Source of the DNA: Flavobacteriales bacterium
GTDB taxonomy: Bacteria; Bacteroidota; Bacteroidia; Flavobacteriales_D; Sanyastnellaceae
Length of the DNA: 41,616 nt
Reading direction: 5' to 3'
Assembly (NCBI GenBank): GCA_027488055.1
Contig: JAIYCK010000328.1
Coordinates: 1-41,616 of the forward strand
The notes below the pieces were generated by a model, which saw only the letters and a program-made list of their open reading frames with translations, did no database searches and had not been told where the DNA came from. This document shows positions 1-9,375 of this stretch, one piece after another; the stretch's first letter is position 1; every line of letters begins with the position of its first letter. The position numbers were made by a program, and so were the translations under genes.

Positions 1-2
1 CG

Positions 3-311
3 ATGGGGTATGCCGATGCGATTGGTTTCAGAGCAGGGACGTCAATGCCTTTTTATTGGTACGATTTGCAACAAGATTGTGTGACCCCATTGCTGGTGCA
101 TCCCATTGCGATGATGGATACAACTTTGCGCAAATACATGCAATTGGCGCCTCAAGAAGCGATGCAAGCGGGGCGCACATTGATTGATCATGTCAAAGCC
201 GTGAACGGACAATGCTTGGTGGTTTGGCACAATGAGACACTATCGGAATCCGATGGATGGGAAGGTTGGCGTCCAGTGTGGGAGGATCAATTGGCATATG
301 GCAACCAATGA
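3..311 (+). CDS. C-terminal fragment of a polysaccharide deacetylase-like protein (truncated by the window edge)
   Basis: ORF open to the left edge; 'MGYADAIGFRAGTSMPFYWYDL...VHPIAMMDTTL...VWHNETLS' resembles the C-terminus of Bacteroidota polysaccharide deacetylase family proteins. Confidence 0.6.
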   Translation: MGYADAIGFRAGTSMPFYWYDLQQDCVTPLLVHPIAMMDTTLRKYMQLAPQEAMQAGRTLIDHVKAVNGQCLVVWHNETLSESDGWEGWRPVWEDQLAYGNQ

Positions 312-368
312 TGCAAGATCGATGCTGGCGCTGGAGAATCTGCTAAGCAAGGGATTTAGAGCGGTACT

Positions 369-1136
369 TTAACGGGCTTGTGCATTCAACTTTTTCAATT
401 CACATGCGTTACCATCGAATACGGCATAATGCGGTTCGCTCATCCATTCTCCCAAGTTGATATAGGTGCTGCCTGATCCAAGATCGATTTGCAGCGGATA
501 ATGGCGATGGCCGAAAATAAAATAATCATAATGCTCACGCATCAATTGTTCCTTGCACCAAATGATGAGCCACTCCTTGTCTTCTCCCAGAAACACACGG
601 TCCTTGTCTCCGGTGGAGCTTCGCGAATAACTGGATAAGGAGGAAGCGAGCCAGATACCAAAGTTGGGATGTAAACGTGCAAAGAGCCACTGACACATTC
701 GATTAGCGAATACGCGTTTAATGAATTTGTATCCATAGTCGCCAGGACCTAATCCATCGCCGTGCCCAATCATACATTTTTTGTCGTTCCACGTCATTGT
801 AATTGGCTCGCGATGCAGAATAACACCACATTCTTGTGTCAGATAGTCGAAGATCCACATGTCGTGGTTGCCTGTGAAAACGTGCACTTCGATGCCCATG
901 TCACATAGTTCCGAAAGTGTGCCCAATAGGCGTGTATATCCTCTGGGAATAGCTCGTTTATATTCAAACCAGAAATCAAAAATATCGCCGACCAAGTATA
1001 TTTTTTCAGCATCGTGTTGAATCGATTTGAGCCAAGCAACCACTTTCTTTTCGCGCACCAAGCTCACTGAAGGATTTGGTGCACCCAGATGAAAGTCGGA
1101 GGCAAAATATATTTTCTTGGAAGAGATTGGATTCAC
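369..1136 (-). CDS. lpxH: UDP-2,3-diacylglucosamine diphosphatase-like metallophosphoesterase
   Basis: Calcineurin-like motifs FASDFHLG, GDIFDFWFEY, GNHDMW, GHGDG, FGHRHYP. Confidence 0.8.
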   Translation of the reverse strand: MNPISSKKIYFASDFHLGAPNPSVSLVREKKVVAWLKSIQHDAEKIYLVGDIFDFWFEYKRAIPRGYTRLLGTLSELCDMGIEVHVFTGNHDMWIFDYLTQECGVILHREPITMTWNDKKCMIGHGDGLGPGDYGYKFIKRVFANRMCQWLFARLHPNFGIWLASSLSSYSRSSTGDKDRVFLGEDKEWLIIWCKEQLMREHYDYFIFGHRHYPLQIDLGSGSTYINLGEWMSEPHYAVFDGNACELKKLNAQAR

Positions 1137-1139
1137 GTG

Positions 1140-4100
1140 CTAGAGTTTTTTGATCATATTGAAAGGGTTGGCCAGATCCAAGTTCAATTGAAAACTGATG
1201 AGGTCGCGGAAATATACTCCATCTAGAATGGATTGGTTTCCTTGAGGATTGATATGCAGCAAGGGGATATACACCTCAAGAATAGACCTAACCAGTGGCA
1301 GTGCTATTCCGCCTGTTACCGCATATTTTTCTTGTTCTGCATAAGCAGCACCCATGTAGAATGCAATGGGCATTTTCAATGGAATGTCCATTTGGGTAGA
1401 AATGGAGAACAGCTGATTGCGACTGCTGAAATTGGTGCCACTGGGCAAAAATAGTCCGCCTTGTGTTTGAAGGTATTGTCTTGAAAGCAATCCAGTGTTT
1501 TCGCCTCTTCCAAGCATTTGTCCGTCGAAGAGATAATCCGATTGTCCGTTTTGACCAGCCGCTGAAAGGGCGATGTTGCCATTTGTGGTTCCTACATAGG
1601 CTCTGGTTGTCCAGTGTCGTTTGCCTTTGCCTCTATAGATATAATCGAAGGTCGCTTCGTTTTGCCACATGATCCCCCAATCCAGCATTTCACCACTTTG
1701 TAAATCCGATTTGAACGCAAGGGAGGAGCGCAGCATTTTCTTGCGCGCATCCATCTGCATGCGAAAGACATTGACCTCACCTCTACTACGATTTGGTGTA
1801 ACATACAAGGTGTAGGAATTCAATTCAGCGAAACCGTCGTCACTGCTTTGTGTGCCCCTTAAGAAGAACCACTCTGCTTTCAAATGTCCTTTCCAATCGT
1901 TTTTGAATCGTTTGGGGAAGAGATTCACTTTGACATAGGGTGCAATCAATCGATACCCATATACAAACGTTTGGTTGGTGCCAGAGACTTTGTCGAAAGC
2001 GAATCGTTGGGTACGCATTCCGAAGGCCACCTTGCCATTGTCTTTTTCCAACATAGCATAGCCATTGAGCCATCCAGAGCTCGGACTATAAAGGGGAGCG
2101 ATACGCCATTGAAATTCTTGTTTTGGCAACGTAGTGTTGTGCAGCAGAAGTCCAAACATCCATTTATTGTAATTATTCCAACCGGCAATCGGCGCCCAAA
2201 ACAACTTGCTTTTTTCGGGATGATCAACACCCGTGAGGAAGCTGAGCGAAAGGGGTTCAACTTTGCGCAGAATACCTTTAGTACGCGTGTAATTGTTGTT
2301 CCTTTTATATTCGGGAATACCGAATACGTTATTGACTTTGACTTGATCCCCTTTTTGTCCGTCGATGCGAATAACCTGTGTGCTCAAGGGTTGAATGCCA
2401 TCAAACCATTGGCGCTTGATCATTTGTCCATCGCGGTATACATCGACGGCGAAGGGACCTGCAATTTCTCCACTGTTTTTTACTTTAATGCGCAAGTCAC
2501 TCCCTTTGCTTGACTCGTTGGTACCGAATCCAGCGCGCACAACTTTATAATCGACATGTTCTTTGGTGTTGATCAGTCGATCAAAGAACCAATTGAGATC
2601 CTTCCCAGTGACGCGTTCAAAACACGCTTGTAGATTCTGTGGTTGTGGATGTTTGAATTTCCATTCCTCAAAGTATGCCGACATACATTGATTCATGAGG
2701 TCCTCACCCAAATAATTCATCAAGTAGTTGAAGGCTAGAGCGGATTTTTTATATACAATGGCTCCGTAGTTGATTTCAGAAAAGTAGTCGGCGGGCAACT
2801 GCATAGGTTGGTCTGCATTGGTGCGCGCTGTGATAAGGTAAGCCAGTTCTTCAGTGATATATTGGTAGGTCAAATCTTCGATACCGAGCAGTTTATCTAC
2901 ATCGACGCCATTGATGCCGATGTTGAGTTTGGCCATATTGGGATGGGTGGCCATCATGGTGCGGGATTCAAAGAACGAGTTGATCCCTTCATCCATCCAT
3001 GCGTTTTCGCGTTCATTGCTGCCAAGAATGCCATAGAACCAATTGTGTCCCACTTCGTGCACAATCACGGTTTGCAGTCCAGATTCAGAACCAGAGCGGC
3101 CAATGACTGTCACATTGGGGTATTCCATGCCACCCCCAGCGCTGATGGTGCCGTCTACCGCAGTGCACTGATTGTAGGGGTAGTCGCCCGACCAGAGTGA
3201 ATAATAATAAAGTCCATCTGCAATGGCTTGAAGCGCAGACTTGTCCCACAGAGCCGCTTCAAACGGAGTAAACATCGCCCAGGTGGTTACTTTGCGTTTG
3301 GAGTGAGGCAAGGTCATTTCGCCTTTGCGCACATTCCACGTTTTGTCAGCAAACCATCCAAAATCATGGACATTGGATTGGCGGTAGTGCAATGTTTTGA
3401 AACGTTTGGAGGAGGCGGGATAGAGCGCGTTGCCTGTGGCATCGACATAGTGTTTCACTTGGAGAGGCAGCTTGGATAAGGAGTCGAGTCGTTGCAATTC
3501 GGATGCTGTTTGAAGATCACCCGTAGCTCCTACCGTGTAATTTTCCGGAAGGGTAATTTTTACGTCGAAGGAACCGAACTCCGAATAAAACTCGCCTTGG
3601 TTGAGATACGGCATTTCGTGCCATCCATCCAGGTCATATACCGCGGGCTTTGGATACCATTGTGTGATTTGATAGGACTCACCAATATGCCCCAAGCGCG
3701 ATATGGCACCCGAGGGCAATTTCACTCGAAAGGGGGTGGATACTGTGGCGACCTGCCCTGGTCCCAATGGTTGGGGGAGCGTCAAGACAACGATGTCTTC
3801 GAATCCTTTGTGGGGTGCTATAGTGGCGTCTGCACCATTCACTTTGAATTGCAAGGAGTCGATGTATCCGCGATCACCTTGACCTGCATGCAATAGAAAA
3901 AAATCACCGCTTCTCATTTTTTGCTTGGCGAGGGCTGTTTTGGCATTCTTGTAAGCGTTTGGCCACAAGTGTATGTAGAGCACTTCCAAGGTGTCAGAAC
4001 TGTTGTTTGTGTAGGAGAATGTTTCAAAACCATGGAGCATATGCTGGACGTCATCCAGGCGCACATCTATGGTGTAATTGACTTCTTGTTGAAAGTATTG

Positions 4101-4280
4101 TTGGCCATGTGACAAGGAAGCACAGAGAATGAAAAAGGCGGCGATGTAGGCCGAAAGGGATGGCATCATGTAAAAAAATAGTATGCTGTAAAAGTAATGA
4201 ATTTCAAGGCATGGTTCACCTCTGAAAATGGGGTAGAAGGGGGGGCAGTGAGCTTTCGCCTCATTTGGCTTTTTGAACAT
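1140..4280 (-). CDS. M1 family metallopeptidase (secreted); true start probably the internal Met of MMPSLSAYIAAFFILCASLSHG (about 4168)
   Basis: GGGMEYP plus HEVGHNWFYGILGSNERENAWMDEG (HExxH-x18-E); signal peptide at the internal start. Confidence 0.88.
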   Translation of the reverse strand: MFKKPNEAKAHCPPFYPIFRGEPCLEIHYFYSILFFYMMPSLSAYIAAFFILCASLSHGQQYFQQEVNYTIDVRLDDVQHMLHGFETFSYTNNSSDTLEVLYIHLWPNAYKNAKTALAKQKMRSGDFFLLHAGQGDRGYIDSLQFKVNGADATIAPHKGFEDIVVLTLPQPLGPGQVATVSTPFRVKLPSGAISRLGHIGESYQITQWYPKPAVYDLDGWHEMPYLNQGEFYSEFGSFDVKITLPENYTVGATGDLQTASELQRLDSLSKLPLQVKHYVDATGNALYPASSKRFKTLHYRQSNVHDFGWFADKTWNVRKGEMTLPHSKRKVTTWAMFTPFEAALWDKSALQAIADGLYYYSLWSGDYPYNQCTAVDGTISAGGGMEYPNVTVIGRSGSESGLQTVIVHEVGHNWFYGILGSNERENAWMDEGINSFFESRTMMATHPNMAKLNIGINGVDVDKLLGIEDLTYQYITEELAYLITARTNADQPMQLPADYFSEINYGAIVYKKSALAFNYLMNYLGEDLMNQCMSAYFEEWKFKHPQPQNLQACFERVTGKDLNWFFDRLINTKEHVDYKVVRAGFGTNESSKGSDLRIKVKNSGEIAGPFAVDVYRDGQMIKRQWFDGIQPLSTQVIRIDGQKGDQVKVNNVFGIPEYKRNNNYTRTKGILRKVEPLSLSFLTGVDHPEKSKLFWAPIAGWNNYNKWMFGLLLHNTTLPKQEFQWRIAPLYSPSSGWLNGYAMLEKDNGKVAFGMRTQRFAFDKVSGTNQTFVYGYRLIAPYVKVNLFPKRFKNDWKGHLKAEWFFLRGTQSSDDGFAELNSYTLYVTPNRSRGEVNVFRMQMDARKKMLRSSLAFKSDLQSGEMLDWGIMWQNEATFDYIYRGKGKRHWTTRAYVGTTNGNIALSAAGQNGQSDYLFDGQMLGRGENTGLLSRQYLQTQGGLFLPSGTNFSSRNQLFSISTQMDIPLKMPIAFYMGAAYAEQEKYAVTGGIALPLVRSILEVYIPLLHINPQGNQSILDGVYFRDLISFQLNLDLANPFNMIKKL

Positions 4281-4596
4281 TCGTTGAATTCGGCAAAATG
4301 AATGTTAATTTAATGCTGCTGAGGGCGAACGAATATTCGGTTTGTTAACAACATAGAATTCACGTGCCATGGTATTTTGACCAAACGATTCGATGAATAT
4401 GTTGATTTTGCTAATTCTTATTATAGCAATGTTATGGGATTGCTAAGTGAAAATAGGAAGGCTCTTGAGCCTTCTTTGGTTGATAAGTCCGGGGGGCAAC
4501 AATTCGAAACGTATCAATCTTGGATATATTTATTCAGGTTTCGAAGCCAAGGAAAAGGGTTATTGAAATCAGTTAGTTACCTAAACAAATATATAT

Positions 4597-6030
4597 ATGC
4601 CTAAAGCCATCAATCCAAAGAAGTCGGCTGCACCAACCAAGGCACCGGCGGCAGTGAAGTCAGCAAAAAAAATTACCAATTCTAAAAACAAAAAAGAAGG
4701 AATTTCAGGAAAAAAGATTTATGTGCTAGATACCTCTGTTTTATTGCACGACCACAATTGTATCAATAGCTTTGAGGAGCATTTGGTGGCGATTCCCATC
4801 ACAGTGCTGGAGGAATTGGACAAATTCAAGGTGGGCAATGATACCAAGAATTTTGAGGCACGCGAGTGTATCCGAATCATCGATCGTTTGTCGAGCAATC
4901 ATACCTTGCAAGAATGGATCCCATTGGAGAATTCGCAAGGTGGTCGACTCAAGATTATTTTAAATTCGAGCGAAGATCCCAACAAAAATGCAGAGACCAT
5001 TTTTGAGGTTCGCAAAAACGATCATAAAATATTGAACGCAGCGATACAACTTCAAATTGAGGAGCCTACAGCACGTGTGGTGATGGTGACCAAGGACATC
5101 AACCTCCGATTGAAGGCCAAAGCCCTTGATTTGCCTGCAGAGGACTATAAAACGGGCAAAGTGAAGGACGCCATGATGATGTACAGCGGCCGCACCACCA
5201 TTGAGAACATCGACGGTGAGTACATCCGCAAACTGTATCAAGAAGGTCGCTCAGAAGAATTGCAAGTATTGGGAAAGGAGAAATACAATAACCATTTCTA
5301 TATCCTAAAGAATTGCACGAGCTCCGCATTGGCCTATTACGATAGTAAGGTGCAGGAAATACACCGTGTTGACAAAGGATATGCGTATGGTATTAAACCC
5401 AAAAATGCCGAACAGGCCTTTGCTTTGCATGCTGTTTTGAATCCAGCGATCAAATTGGTGACCATTAGTGGCGTGGCGGGCACAGGTAAGACTTTGTTGG
5501 CCTTGGCGGGCTCGTTGGAGCAGAAGAACAATTACGATCAATTGATTTTGGCGCGACCGATTGTGCCATTGAGCAACAAAGAAATTGGCTATTTGCCAGG
5601 CGATGCAGAGGAGAAAATCAATCCGTATATGCAGCCCTTGTGGGATAACCTTAGTTTCATCAAGAATCAATTTGGTGAACATGAGAAAAAGCGCAAGGCC
5701 ATCGATGAGATGCAGGCGCAAGGCAAGATCACTATATGTCCATTGGCTTTCATTCGCGGTAGGTCATTGAGTAATTGTATTTTCATCATTGACGAAGCTC
5801 AAAACCTGACTCCGCATGAAGTCAAAACGATCATCACGCGTGCAGGTGACAACACCAAGGTGATTTTGACGGGCGATGTGCGACAAATCGATACACCGTA
5901 TTTGGACGAGCACAGCAATGGAATGTCCTACGTGATTGAACGTTTGAAAGGCGAAGGATTGTATTGTCACGTGACCCTTGAGAAGGGCGAACGCAGTGAG
6001 TTGGCAAATCTAGCAAACGAAATGTTATAG
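4597..6030 (+). CDS. phoH: PhoH family protein with N-terminal PIN domain
   Basis: PIN motif KIYVLDTSVLLHD; PhoH ATPase GVAGTGKTLLALAG, ARPIVPLSNKEIGYLPGD, FIIDEAQNLTPHEVKTIITRAG, LTGDVRQID; basic Lys/Ala-rich N-terminal tail. Confidence 0.93.
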   Translation: MPKAINPKKSAAPTKAPAAVKSAKKITNSKNKKEGISGKKIYVLDTSVLLHDHNCINSFEEHLVAIPITVLEELDKFKVGNDTKNFEARECIRIIDRLSSNHTLQEWIPLENSQGGRLKIILNSSEDPNKNAETIFEVRKNDHKILNAAIQLQIEEPTARVVMVTKDINLRLKAKALDLPAEDYKTGKVKDAMMMYSGRTTIENIDGEYIRKLYQEGRSEELQVLGKEKYNNHFYILKNCTSSALAYYDSKVQEIHRVDKGYAYGIKPKNAEQAFALHAVLNPAIKLVTISGVAGTGKTLLALAGSLEQKNNYDQLILARPIVPLSNKEIGYLPGDAEEKINPYMQPLWDNLSFIKNQFGEHEKKRKAIDEMQAQGKITICPLAFIRGRSLSNCIFIIDEAQNLTPHEVKTIITRAGDNTKVILTGDVRQIDTPYLDEHSNGMSYVIERLKGEGLYCHVTLEKGERSELANLANEML

Positions 6031-6083
6031 TTTTTGGGGGCTGTTGATACATGATTCTGACAGTCGATTTATATGTACAAAAG

Positions 6084-6112
6084 AAGGCCTGGAGTATCTC
6101 CAGGCCTTTTTC
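6084..6112 (+). terminator. Rho-independent terminator downstream of phoH
   Basis: AAGGCCTGGAG-TAT-CTCCAGGCCTTTTT: perfect stem followed by a T-tract. Confidence 0.88.
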
Positions 6113-6159
6113 TTAGCGCTCATCAAACAATAGAATTGTTTGGGTCGTATTTCTTTTTA

Positions 6160-8139
6160 TTAGGCTGTTCGCACCACTTTTTCGACGCGTCGACCCCGCT
6201 CTGTTCGGATATCCACTAGATAGGTGCCAATCGAATCTGGCAAGCGAAGCATGAATTGACTTTGGTTCGGCTGATAAGCTACCAAAAGTTTGCCGCGGGC
6301 ATCGTAAATTTTAACTTCTAGAATGCGGTCCAGTCCAGCATTGACGCGCAATTGTCCTGTCGTGGTTGGATTAGGTCCAAGTTGAAAAAATTGATCATTT
6401 TGGCCCACACCTACCAATGTGGTGTTTGTTTCGTCCATGGCTACTTGCACGGGATCCGCTCCTTCTTCAAGGTACATTTCTTCAAAGGCATTGATGTCTT
6501 CATGATCCACTGCAAACATTTCTTCCATCCATTTCGGTGGGACACTTTGGTACATCAAACGAGCAGTGACGTGCACTTCGCCATTGATGCCGCTGACAGG
6601 AATATGGAATTTGATCTCATCTGTTCCGCTGCCTTCTACACCGTTGACCCAATTGAAATTGGGGTCATTGGCTGCAGGCCCTACGATCATAGTGGAGTCA
6701 TACGCCGCATGTGTCGTGCTGAATCCGATAGGCACCAATCGATTGTCTTTGAGCATGTGGTGGGCGCGTTCCAAAACAGTTGTGGGATTGCCATTCACAT
6801 CGCCCATGACCATCTCATAGATTTGCACTTGATCTTCGGAGTTGATTAGGTCATAATGCGGTTCATAGATTGCATCCTGTCCATTGACCTCAAAGTTGGG
6901 TTGCAATGCTCCGCTGTGGAACAGTTCATTGCCATTGGCATCCGTCATGATGAACTCCACATATGCTCTGCGCGATGGATAACCACTTGGGAATTTATGT
7001 CCTGCTCTGTTGTTGATTTTGACAGTGTATCTTGCCGTGTCGCCATCGATTTCGCTTGGTGTAATTTCGATGTCAGCAGTGTTTTGCTGGAGATTTTGGA
7101 TCGTCCGATCGATGACCGTATTGAAATGTGTTTCTGTCGCTGTCAATCCGAGCTCGCCAATTCGGTTTTTCATAAGTTCCAGCATAAAAGAGTTACCTCC
7201 GACTAAAAAGTGCTGGCCAAAGGGTTTTCGAGGGTAATCTTCTAAGAACAGATAACCAGAAGCCACTACCACAGGTTCTTCTAAGCGCGGCATATGACAG
7301 CCTTGGCATTCGCCTTCTTGTGTGCCTTGGGCGTTGAAAGTGGAATTGAGCCACTCGTGGTAGGTAGCTTGTTCGATGAAGGTATCTCCTGTGGGATTGC
7401 CCTCCAAATCGGCTGTATTCGTCACAAGTGAGTGACATCCGGCGCACGTTTCAGACTTCGAGAATTTTTCATGAGGAACAGGGTCCACTCCAACGAAACT
7501 CTGCATGGCGCTGCTGAACAAGGGGAAATCATCGGGAGCAATGTCGAAAACAGGCCCCCAGACGGTATCCGCATTGTAATGCAGTTCGCCGCTGAAGAAA
7601 TTTCCGACAGGTTCAATTTGTTGACTGTGACATGCCATGCAGCTTACACCATCATTGGCAAGGGAATCTGTGTTCAAGGTATTCATGTCAAAAAATTCGA
7701 CACCGTCATGCTCTGCTTCGAATCTTCCCATAGGCGCATGGCAAGAGGTACATTTATTGACCAACTCATTGGCATGTCCCGGATTGACCGAGGTTTCGTG
7801 GGCTACTTTGGCTCTCCAAAAGGGGTCTTTGGATGAATTGGCCATCATGGTGGCGCGCCAGTTCTCAGCCGGACTCACATTGTTCCCCTCGCTGTCCAAA
7901 TTGGCAATGCCGTTGGCATCCACCCCGTGGCATCCGGCACATTTGCCAGAGCCGATGAACATATCGCTGGTTTGGTTCGGTAAGTCACCTTCGAGCATAC
8001 TGCGATAGGTATTCAACTCTTCACCAGTATGATAACCCATCGGTTTTTTCTTTTGATAGGCCGCGGTAAAAACCATGGCAATGGCGATGCAAGCGCAAAG
8101 CAACAATGCCTTAGGGTATTTCTTTATGAAATTGGACAT
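6160..8139 (-). CDS. Multiheme cytochrome c with T9SS-type C-terminal sorting domain
   Basis: Five CxxCH motifs (CAGCH, CTSCH, CMACH, CAGCH, CQGCH); C-terminus 'LEVKIYDARGKLL...GTYLVDIRTERGRRVEKVVRTA'; N-terminal hydrophobic signal. Confidence 0.85.
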   Translation of the reverse strand: MSNFIKKYPKALLLCACIAIAMVFTAAYQKKKPMGYHTGEELNTYRSMLEGDLPNQTSDMFIGSGKCAGCHGVDANGIANLDSEGNNVSPAENWRATMMANSSKDPFWRAKVAHETSVNPGHANELVNKCTSCHAPMGRFEAEHDGVEFFDMNTLNTDSLANDGVSCMACHSQQIEPVGNFFSGELHYNADTVWGPVFDIAPDDFPLFSSAMQSFVGVDPVPHEKFSKSETCAGCHSLVTNTADLEGNPTGDTFIEQATYHEWLNSTFNAQGTQEGECQGCHMPRLEEPVVVASGYLFLEDYPRKPFGQHFLVGGNSFMLELMKNRIGELGLTATETHFNTVIDRTIQNLQQNTADIEITPSEIDGDTARYTVKINNRAGHKFPSGYPSRRAYVEFIMTDANGNELFHSGALQPNFEVNGQDAIYEPHYDLINSEDQVQIYEMVMGDVNGNPTTVLERAHHMLKDNRLVPIGFSTTHAAYDSTMIVGPAANDPNFNWVNGVEGSGTDEIKFHIPVSGINGEVHVTARLMYQSVPPKWMEEMFAVDHEDINAFEEMYLEEGADPVQVAMDETNTTLVGVGQNDQFFQLGPNPTTTGQLRVNAGLDRILEVKIYDARGKLLVAYQPNQSQFMLRLPDSIGTYLVDIRTERGRRVEKVVRTA

Positions 8140-8286
8140 AACGATTGTTTGGTGCGTGAAATTTCCTTGTCTTTATCCCTATAACTCACCTGAAATGCTC
8201 ATTGTTCGGTGCGGCTATAGCATGGATTCTTAACTATGCTTGCAAAAATACAATAGACACGTTAAACACCCCACCAAATATGACTT

Positions 8287-8583
8287 TTACCAGATTTCTA
8301 ATTCCTCGATCAATCGGATTCCTAATTCTTGATTGATCGCATCAATGAGTTTGCTCTTTGCTGCGGATAATTCTTGTTTCAGCACACCGCTGTCCAATTT
8401 GACAATCAGCGTGGTGTTTTTGAGCCAAATCTCACGGGTATTTTTCTCGATATAAGGGCCTACCGTTCGATTGTAGCAGGCGATGACCTCCAATTCGGAG
8501 TATTTTTTTTTCATGCCCGTGTTGCGCAGCATCTCGTCGATGAGCGTTTTGAGGGATTGATCATTGTATTTGCGAAGTGACAC
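8287..8583 (-). CDS. DUF721 (DciA-like) domain protein
   Basis: Short protein with the DUF721 pattern 'WxxxVGPxIxxxTxxxWLKNxTLxVxLxSGVLxxELSxxKxxLI'. Confidence 0.8.
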   Translation of the reverse strand: MSLRKYNDQSLKTLIDEMLRNTGMKKKYSELEVIACYNRTVGPYIEKNTREIWLKNTTLIVKLDSGVLKQELSAAKSKLIDAINQELGIRLIEELEIW

Positions 8584-8637
8584 GGGAGGCTAAACTACAT
8601 CAGGATGAGCTTGACTTTGCAATTGTGGACAACTGTT

Positions 8638-9375
8638 TCAACTCCGAGGTCGATCCCACCAGTTTTCGGGTTTTTTGATTTTGGTAATGATGAGACCAGC
8701 TCCGAAGCTCCATCCTCGGGAAGCTTTGTTGTTTAAATTGAGAATGTTATGGCCCAAGATCTGCTCTGTCCAGTCATAGAGTTCGGTTCCCTTTACCCAT
8801 TGGACCGACAATTCGGGCGTCAGCACAAAAGAACCCAATGCGATGCTGTGGAATCCAGTACTCATTCTAAAGTCAAAGCGAAAAGTCAGAGGGCGGTAGG
8901 TTGTTTCTTCGTCATACATCGTCCAGCTATCGTGGCGAGCGATCATGGGCATCCAACATTGAAGGCCAGGTTGCAATCCAATGTACCAACGAGGTCCCAA
9001 CGGACCAGCAGATTCGACGCCAAAAAACAATGCTCTAGGATTGAAACGGATTTCAGGGCCTATGCTGAGTTGGTGCACAATCAACTTGATGGCATCATTG
9101 TGTGAGTTCCAATGGGTATACCTCAATTGCGGGGCAGCGAAAATTTGTGGTTTACGAAAAACCAAGAATGTGTATCCCACACCGCCTTGATAGCCCCATT
9201 GCAGTGGAGGCAGGTCGTCCGATTGCCAAGTAGTTGCCAAGTTGTGGTACCGCACGATCCGATCCCAATCGGGCACATGTAACATGGCCGTGCCGGAGGT
9301 AACAAAGAACTGTGAATGGGCTTTCAGGGCGCCAAACAAGATGGTGAAGAGAAAGGCGATCGATGTCTTTTTCAT
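8638..9375 (-). CDS. Hypothetical secreted/outer-membrane protein
   Basis: Signal peptide MKKTSIAFLFTILFGALKAHSQ; alternating beta-type pattern; stop/start overlap (9372-9375) with the upstream oxidoreductase gene. Confidence 0.65.
   Translation of the reverse strand: MKKTSIAFLFTILFGALKAHSQFFVTSGTAMLHVPDWDRIVRYHNLATTWQSDDLPPLQWGYQGGVGYTFLVFRKPQIFAAPQLRYTHWNSHNDAIKLIVHQLSIGPEIRFNPRALFFGVESAGPLGPRWYIGLQPGLQCWMPMIARHDSWTMYDEETTYRPLTFRFDFRMSTGFHSIALGSFVLTPELSVQWVKGTELYDWTEQILGHNILNLNNKASRGWSFGAGLIITKIKKPENWWDRPRS

Noticed and set aside
299-371. Short ORF MATNDARSMLALENLLSKGFRAVL overlapping the end of the deacetylase-like CDS
   Set aside because: 24 codons with no family resemblance; insufficient support for a gene or frameshift.
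1884-2513. 209-aa plus-strand ORF inside the M1 peptidase gene
   Set aside because: Fully antisense to a well-supported metallopeptidase; no domain or start context; low-complexity shadow ORF.
4330-4339. Palindrome CGAATATTCG
   Set aside because: Only 10 bp, and the same string also occurs inside the DinB coding region (about 25484); consistent with chance.
4377-4604. 75-aa ORF upstream of phoH
   Set aside because: No recognisable family; AT-rich promoter-like region, and its end overlaps the phoH start in another frame. Could be a real leader peptide but cannot be supported from sequence alone.
6352-6849. 165-aa plus-strand ORF
   Set aside because: Antisense to the multiheme cytochrome gene; no recognisable domain.
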